Assembly: GCF_001423295.1 (NCBI RefSeq)
Contig: NZ_LMNG01000023.1
Coordinates: 310,856-374,855 of the forward strand
DNA length: 64,000 nucleotides
Source of the DNA: Methylobacterium sp. Leaf112
GTDB taxonomy: Bacteria > Pseudomonadota > Alphaproteobacteria > Rhizobiales > Beijerinckiaceae
Reading direction: 5' to 3'
Position 1 is the first letter of the stretch. Every line of letters begins with the position of its first letter. Under the pieces are notes generated by a model. The model was given only the letters and a program-made list of their open reading frames with translations, was not told the origin of the DNA and ran no database searches. A program made the position numbers and the translations under genes. Of the stretch, positions 60,326 through 64,000 are shown in pieces.

Positions 60326-60438
60326 TCACGGCCGAGCTAACATGCCGACGCCCATGCCCGTCAACGGACCAAGTGCAATGCACGAGGGGTTATGCCCTGC
60401 CGGCAACACTTGGGAACACGGATCGCACGCTGCGTCCG

Positions 60439-60981
60439 TCAGGTCAGGACCTCGACCTGCTGCGGCGGCAAGCTACGCCACCAAGCGTCCGGGGATTGGA
60501 AAACCTCGTAGGTGAACCGGAGGACCTCATCCGGCTGGCGATGCGACGGGTCCACGCGACCACGCTCCGCGTTGCGGGCTTTCAGGACCTCCCACGGCAC
60601 GTCGAACACTTTCCACTCCACGGTGAGCCCGTGTCGGGCGACGATCCCGAGCTCGCGCTCGAACACGGGTCTGGTGAGATGTGTGTCCGCCATCACCACG
60701 CTGAAGCCGTTCGTCAGGGCGGCATCCAGGGCCGCTTCCTTGACCCGGTGCAGGAGGTCCCGGGCCGCATCGTCATGTGAGCCCTGCCTGAGTTCCCAGT
60801 AGACCTGCCGGTGCGGCGGCCAGAGCGTCTGACGGAAGTCGTCGAGGGTGAGGTGGACCCAGCCGTCGAGCGGATCGAAGCGGCGGGCGTAGGTCGTCTT
60901 ACCCGCACCCGGGCAGCCGATCAGGCCAATCACCCTCTGGGGTGCCCCCGGACGATTCCTGCCGGGCACCGTCCGGGTCAC
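60439..60981 (-). CDS. P-loop kinase (polynucleotide-kinase-like AAA protein)
   Basis: A 180-residue protein from a GTG 2 nt after the previous stop. Walker A GCPGAGKTTYARR at ~23-35; LDDFR after the first helix; MADTHLTRPVFE as the likely Walker B/lid; a basic R-x-x-x-R pair in KARNAERGRVD. Such proteins phosphorylate nucleic acids or small molecules; the substrate cannot be told. It is the last gene of the ABC importer operon. Resembles T4 Pnk and zeta-type kinases. Confidence 0.7.
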   Translation of the reverse strand: MTRTVPGRNRPGAPQRVIGLIGCPGAGKTTYARRFDPLDGWVHLTLDDFRQTLWPPHRQVYWELRQGSHDDAARDLLHRVKEAALDAALTNGFSVVMADTHLTRPVFERELGIVARHGLTVEWKVFDVPWEVLKARNAERGRVDPSHRQPDEVLRFTYEVFQSPDAWWRSLPPQQVEVLT

Positions 60982-60983
60982 GG

Positions 60984-61946
60984 TCAGGCCGTCGCCTCCG
61001 CATCCTCGTCGTCGCTCGCCGAGCCCTCGATGATCTCGTCGCGCAGGTAACGAGCCTGGGCCTCAGCGACGCGGCGTGCGCCCTGGGCGTGGCGGGTCGA
61101 TACCGTGCCGCCGGGCGCCTCGGGCCCGCCGCGCTTGATCGCCACGAGTTCCGGATCACCCCAACGGTCGAGCATCTCCTGGAACGCTTCGTAGCGGCCG
61201 GCGTCGAAGGCGATGCGGTCGCCCATCATGTCCTTGTAGGGATGGGCCGGGTGCAGGCCGGCGCAGGGGACCCAGCCCGCCGGGATTGGCGTCGTGGCGG
61301 CATGGGTCCGACCGCTGCGCAGGAGCTTGGGCAGCACGTGCGTATGCGGTCCTTCAGGACTGGTACCGCCGGGACCAGGGATCGGGGCATAGACCTCGAC
61401 GCGCCCGACCCGCGCCAGGAACACCCGGTGCGGGCTCATGGCGACGAGATGCGGCCCGATGGGGTTTGCGTGGTCGAATAGCGGCATGCCGACGCCGGCC
61501 CGCAGCCGCTCGACGGCCTCCGGATCGCGTACCCGCACGCAGGCATCCACGGCGAGAAGGCCGAGGCCGAGGTCGAACAGGATGCCGTCGCGATCCTCGA
61601 CCCGGGCGGCGTTCCGGTCGGGCCCGAGCTCCGTCACCACGGTCCTGCGGTTCATCGCGCAGGTCGCCTCCGGCAAGCAAAGCGCGATGGCGTGGTTCCA
61701 GCCGGACGAAACGGCCGTCTCGTAGGCGACGGGCCGCAGGTCGGAGCTCGGGGTCAGGGCGATGGCCCCGCGCGCTGTCGCAAGTCCCAGGCGCTCGTCC
61801 GGCAGCGCCACGACGGGTTCGTCGGGATCGCGCATGAACTCGGCGATGGCACCGAAGCTGCCCAGGCTCCAGGCCGTGGTCGGATCGGCCAGTGCACCGC
61901 GCAGAAGGGCGACGGTGGCATTAGGGCTGTTTGGGGAAGGTTGCAT
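60984..61946 (-). CDS. DUF6925-like protein of the ABC importer operon
   Basis: A 320-residue soluble protein. The ATG at 61946 has GGAGGAGA just upstream and lies inside the ATPase gene (26-nt overlap). Blocks: FGAIAEFMRDPDEPV near the N-terminus, DRDGILFDLGLG, GPHTHVLPKLL and HPAHPYKDMMGDRIAFD; several His residues could bind metal. The likely family is DUF6925, uncharacterised. Its firm place behind an importer suggests a role in metal or cofactor handling. Confidence 0.55.
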   Translation of the reverse strand: MQPSPNSPNATVALLRGALADPTTAWSLGSFGAIAEFMRDPDEPVVALPDERLGLATARGAIALTPSSDLRPVAYETAVSSGWNHAIALCLPEATCAMNRRTVVTELGPDRNAARVEDRDGILFDLGLGLLAVDACVRVRDPEAVERLRAGVGMPLFDHANPIGPHLVAMSPHRVFLARVGRVEVYAPIPGPGGTSPEGPHTHVLPKLLRSGRTHAATTPIPAGWVPCAGLHPAHPYKDMMGDRIAFDAGRYEAFQEMLDRWGDPELVAIKRGGPEAPGGTVSTRHAQGARRVAEAQARYLRDEIIEGSASDDEDAEATA

Positions 61947-62739
61947 CGATCTCCTCCGTGAGAGGCCCCGAACGGTTCCAGGGCAGGATGTAGGCGGTTC
62001 CGTCCGGTCCAGCTCCACGGCAAACCGTGACGCCGAAGACGTCCGAAAGTAGCCGGTCGGTCAACGCAACGTCCGGGTGTCCATCGGCGGCGACACGTCC
62101 CTCGCCAAGGACCACGATCCGGTCGCAGAACCGGGCCGCGAGGGAGAGGTCGTGCAGGACGGCGACGACGCCGGTGCCGGCCAGGGCCACGCTCCGCAAC
62201 AGCGTCATGGCGTCGAGCTGGTGGGCCGGGTCGAGTGCGGTGATCGGTTCATCGGCCAAAAGCCACTCCGCTTCGACGGCGAGCGCCCGCGCCAGCAGCA
62301 CGCGCATCCGCTCGCCCGAGGACAGGGTCGGTTCGGTCCGCTCGGCGAAGCGCGCGACGTCGGTCCGTGTCATCGCTCGGTTTATGGCGGCGTGATCGGC
62401 GCCATCGAGGCCACCGAACGCGCGTCGATGCGGTAGCCGCCCGAGAGCGACGAGGTCTTGCACCTGCATCGGCCAACCGGCCCCCGCGCCATGGAAAAGG
62501 ACCGCGATGCGCTTGGCGCGCGCGTCGCGGGAGATGCCCTTGAGCGGCATACCGTCGAGATCCACACGGCCCTTGGTCGGGGCGACCAAGCCCGCGAGGG
62601 TGCGCAGGAGGCTGGTCTTGCCAGCGCCGTTCGGACCAACCAAACCGACGAGGGTCCCGCGTTCCAGGGACAGGGTGATATCCGAGAGGATGGCACGCCC
62701 GCCGAGGCAAACATCGAGAGCTGCGGTCGCGAGGCTCAT
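61921..62739 (-). CDS. FecE/BtuD-type ABC transporter ATP-binding protein
   Basis: A 272-residue ATPase: Walker A GPNGAGKT, signature LSSGERMR (a variant of LSGGQ), Walker B WLLADEPITALD, H-loop LHDLS. It energises uptake of iron-siderophore, heme or cobalamin with the neighbouring FecCD permease. Its ATG overlaps the permease stop (ATGA at 62736-62739). Substrate is not resolved by sequence; the nearby cobalamin-controlled receptor makes a corrinoid possible. Confidence 0.88.
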   Translation of the reverse strand: MSLATAALDVCLGGRAILSDITLSLERGTLVGLVGPNGAGKTSLLRTLAGLVAPTKGRVDLDGMPLKGISRDARAKRIAVLFHGAGAGWPMQVQDLVALGRLPHRRAFGGLDGADHAAINRAMTRTDVARFAERTEPTLSSGERMRVLLARALAVEAEWLLADEPITALDPAHQLDAMTLLRSVALAGTGVVAVLHDLSLAARFCDRIVVLGEGRVAADGHPDVALTDRLLSDVFGVTVCRGAGPDGTAYILPWNRSGPLTEEIDATFPKQP

Positions 62740-63770
62740 GCGCCACGACCCCGTTCGCGCAGGAGGAGCACGATCAGAAACGGTGCCCCAACGAGCGCAG
62801 TCACCACACCGAGCTTTAGTTCCGGGCGCGTCGCCAGGAGACGAACGCCCAAGTCCGCGGCAAGGACCAGCGCGGCCCCGGCGAGGCCACTCGGCCACAG
62901 GCTGGCGCCGGGACGCGCACCGACCAGTGGTCGCACGAGGTGGGGCACCACGAGGCCGACGAAGCCGATGGCGCCGCTGACGGCGACGCCGCTGCCCACG
63001 GCCAGCGCTGCGCCGGTGACGAGGCGTAGGCGAACCGAGACCAGATGGAAGCCGAGGCTCGAAGCTGTGTCCTCGCCCAGCGTCAGGGCATCCAGCGCGC
63101 GGCCGGTGGACAGCATCAGGCCCCAGCCGACCGCCATCAACGGCAGGCATAGCCAGACATGGTCCATGCTGCGGTCCGCGAGCGACCCCATCAGCCAGAA
63201 CACGATCTCCAGGGCCGCGTAGGGGTTGGGCGACAGGTTGAGCGCCAGCGCCGTCATGGCGCCGGCGAGGCTCGACAGCGCGACGCCGGCGAGGATCAAT
63301 CCCAGGGTGGTGCCGCCTCTGGCGGCGACGAGGTTCAAGGCGAGCGCCGCCACGGCGGCGCCGGCGATCCCGCCGAGCGGGAGGGCTAGGCTGAGGGAGG
63401 CCGCGAACCCGCCGTAGAACACAACCACGGCCCCGAGGGCCGCAGCCGAGGAGATGCCGAGGATGCCGGGATCGGCAAGCGGGTTGCGCAGGTAGCCCTG
63501 CATCGCCGCCCCGGTGAGCCCGAGGCTGAAGCCGACGAGGCCCCCGAGGAGGGCACGGGGCAGGCGCAACTCCCAGAGGACGAGGGCAGGCAGTGTCGCG
63601 CGTCCTGCGAGGAGGTCGCCGGCCGCCGCCGTTACGTCGAATGGGGCGTACCCGACCGCGATGGACGCCAGCGTCAAAACGAGAACCAACAGGCCAAGGA
63701 GCCCGACGATGCCGCGTGGTCCGACGACCGCGCGTTCGATCCGGGTAGAAGGTGGAATGGGTGCGTTCAT
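62736..63770 (-). CDS. FecCD/BtuC-type ABC transporter permease
   Basis: A 344-residue inner-membrane protein with about nine or ten helices. LWELRLPRALLGGLVGFSLGLTGAAMQG and NPLADPGILGISSAAALGA are the FecCD signatures, with GFVGLVVPHLVRPLVG near the cytoplasmic coupling loop. It would form a dimer with two ATPase subunits. It overlaps both neighbours by four bases. Confidence 0.93.
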   Translation of the reverse strand: MNAPIPPSTRIERAVVGPRGIVGLLGLLVLVLTLASIAVGYAPFDVTAAAGDLLAGRATLPALVLWELRLPRALLGGLVGFSLGLTGAAMQGYLRNPLADPGILGISSAAALGAVVVFYGGFAASLSLALPLGGIAGAAVAALALNLVAARGGTTLGLILAGVALSSLAGAMTALALNLSPNPYAALEIVFWLMGSLADRSMDHVWLCLPLMAVGWGLMLSTGRALDALTLGEDTASSLGFHLVSVRLRLVTGAALAVGSGVAVSGAIGFVGLVVPHLVRPLVGARPGASLWPSGLAGAALVLAADLGVRLLATRPELKLGVVTALVGAPFLIVLLLRERGRGA

Positions 63771-64000
63771 GGCACTGCCCGTTCGCGTGCGGCGGCGGCG
63801 AGTAAGGCCACGACCTCGGCGACCTGCGGACCTGGACAGGTCCAGAGCCGGTTCGGAATCGAGACGGTACGCCCCTGCCGGCGCAGCGCGTCGAGGACGG
63901 GATGATGCAGCAGGGCATCGGCCAGCGACGGCGCGCCGGGCTCCCCCTCGTCGAGGACGATGAGGTCGGCGTCGGCCAAGGCCGCCGCTTCCAGCGGGAC
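63767..64000 (-). CDS. ABC transporter substrate-binding protein, C-terminal part (cut by window edge)
   Basis: About 77 codons at the right edge, upstream end missing. The readable end (ADLIVLDEGEPGAPSLADALL, then LRRQGRTVSIPNRLWTCPGPQ) fits the last lobe of a BtuF/FepB-type periplasmic receptor: a buried Asp-Glu, the L-W-x-C-P-G-P region and a final helix. The stop overlaps the permease start. The N-terminus and signal lie beyond 64000. Confidence 0.75.
   Translation of the reverse strand, partial: VPLEAAALADADLIVLDEGEPGAPSLADALLHHPVLDALRRQGRTVSIPNRLWTCPGPQVAEVVALLAAAARERAVP

Noticed and set aside
61921..63918. 665-codon minus-strand frame joining permease and ATPase regions
   Set aside because: Only the last 272 codons are a real protein (the ABC ATPase from 62739); the front part is an out-of-frame reading of the FecCD permease gene.
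1..64000. tRNA genes, rRNA genes and CRISPR arrays
   Set aside because: Scanned for TPsiC-loop motifs, rRNA-like stretches and regularly spaced direct repeats; none found.

Overview
The window is high-GC DNA whose gene content points to an alphaproteobacterium of the Methylobacterium/Methylorubrum group. That placement is an inference from protein style (a DUF6634 protein, a DUF7940-like holin, a cobalt nitrile hydratase, a single-chain 2-aminoethylphosphonate permease, many PAS/HWE kinases). No rRNA, tRNA or CRISPR array was recognised.

Bases 1 to about 15,650 are part of a tailed-phage prophage. From the left edge, on the minus strand, come the large terminase subunit (cut by the window edge), a small-subunit-like protein, a ParB-fold protein and a primase. 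On the plus strand follow a cargo-like gene and a tightly overlapped lysis and membrane block: holin candidate, GH24 endolysin, two spanin candidates and small proteins. An immunity-type region has an XRE repressor facing a Rha/KilAC antirepressor operon. The right end is a minus-strand group ending in a 534-residue AAA+ ATPase. Beside the prophage lies a 5'-truncated short-chain dehydrogenase flanked by 42-bp inverted repeats.

Bases 16,700-26,800 hold a cobalt nitrile hydratase locus on the minus strand: COG0523 GTPase, DUF1097 membrane protein, beta subunit, alpha subunit, activator and NiCoT cobalt importer. Upstream are a DJ-1/AraC regulator, an MHS-family transporter, an alpha/beta hydrolase and a divergent sigma-54 activator. 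A CheB-CheR-PAS protein and two small genes, one frameshifted, follow at 27,200-30,400.

Bases 30,900-44,000 are a phosphonate island. LysR and DeoR regulators diverge from phnW-phnX. These are followed by an ABC importer, a Na/Pi-cotransporter-like protein, alanine racemase and D-amino acid dehydrogenase. PhnW consumes pyruvate and yields L-alanine, and the last two enzymes could turn that alanine back into pyruvate, so the operon could be a closed cycle with its own phosphate exit.

Bases 44,300-52,600 are a signalling island: a CHASE/PAS hybrid kinase with receiver and HPt, a receiver fused to a degenerate CYTH domain, a LuxR-type response regulator, an HPt protein and a GAF/PAS HWE kinase.

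Bases 53,000-64,000 concern metal and cofactor uptake: a TonB-dependent receptor with a Tat-type esterase, then a second receptor that has a cobalamin riboswitch in its leader and is coupled to a DUF1624 membrane protein, then a FecCD-type ABC importer operon with a DUF6925-like protein and a P-loop kinase. A diverged intergenic repeat recurs at about 26.9, 30.7 and 44.1 kb.
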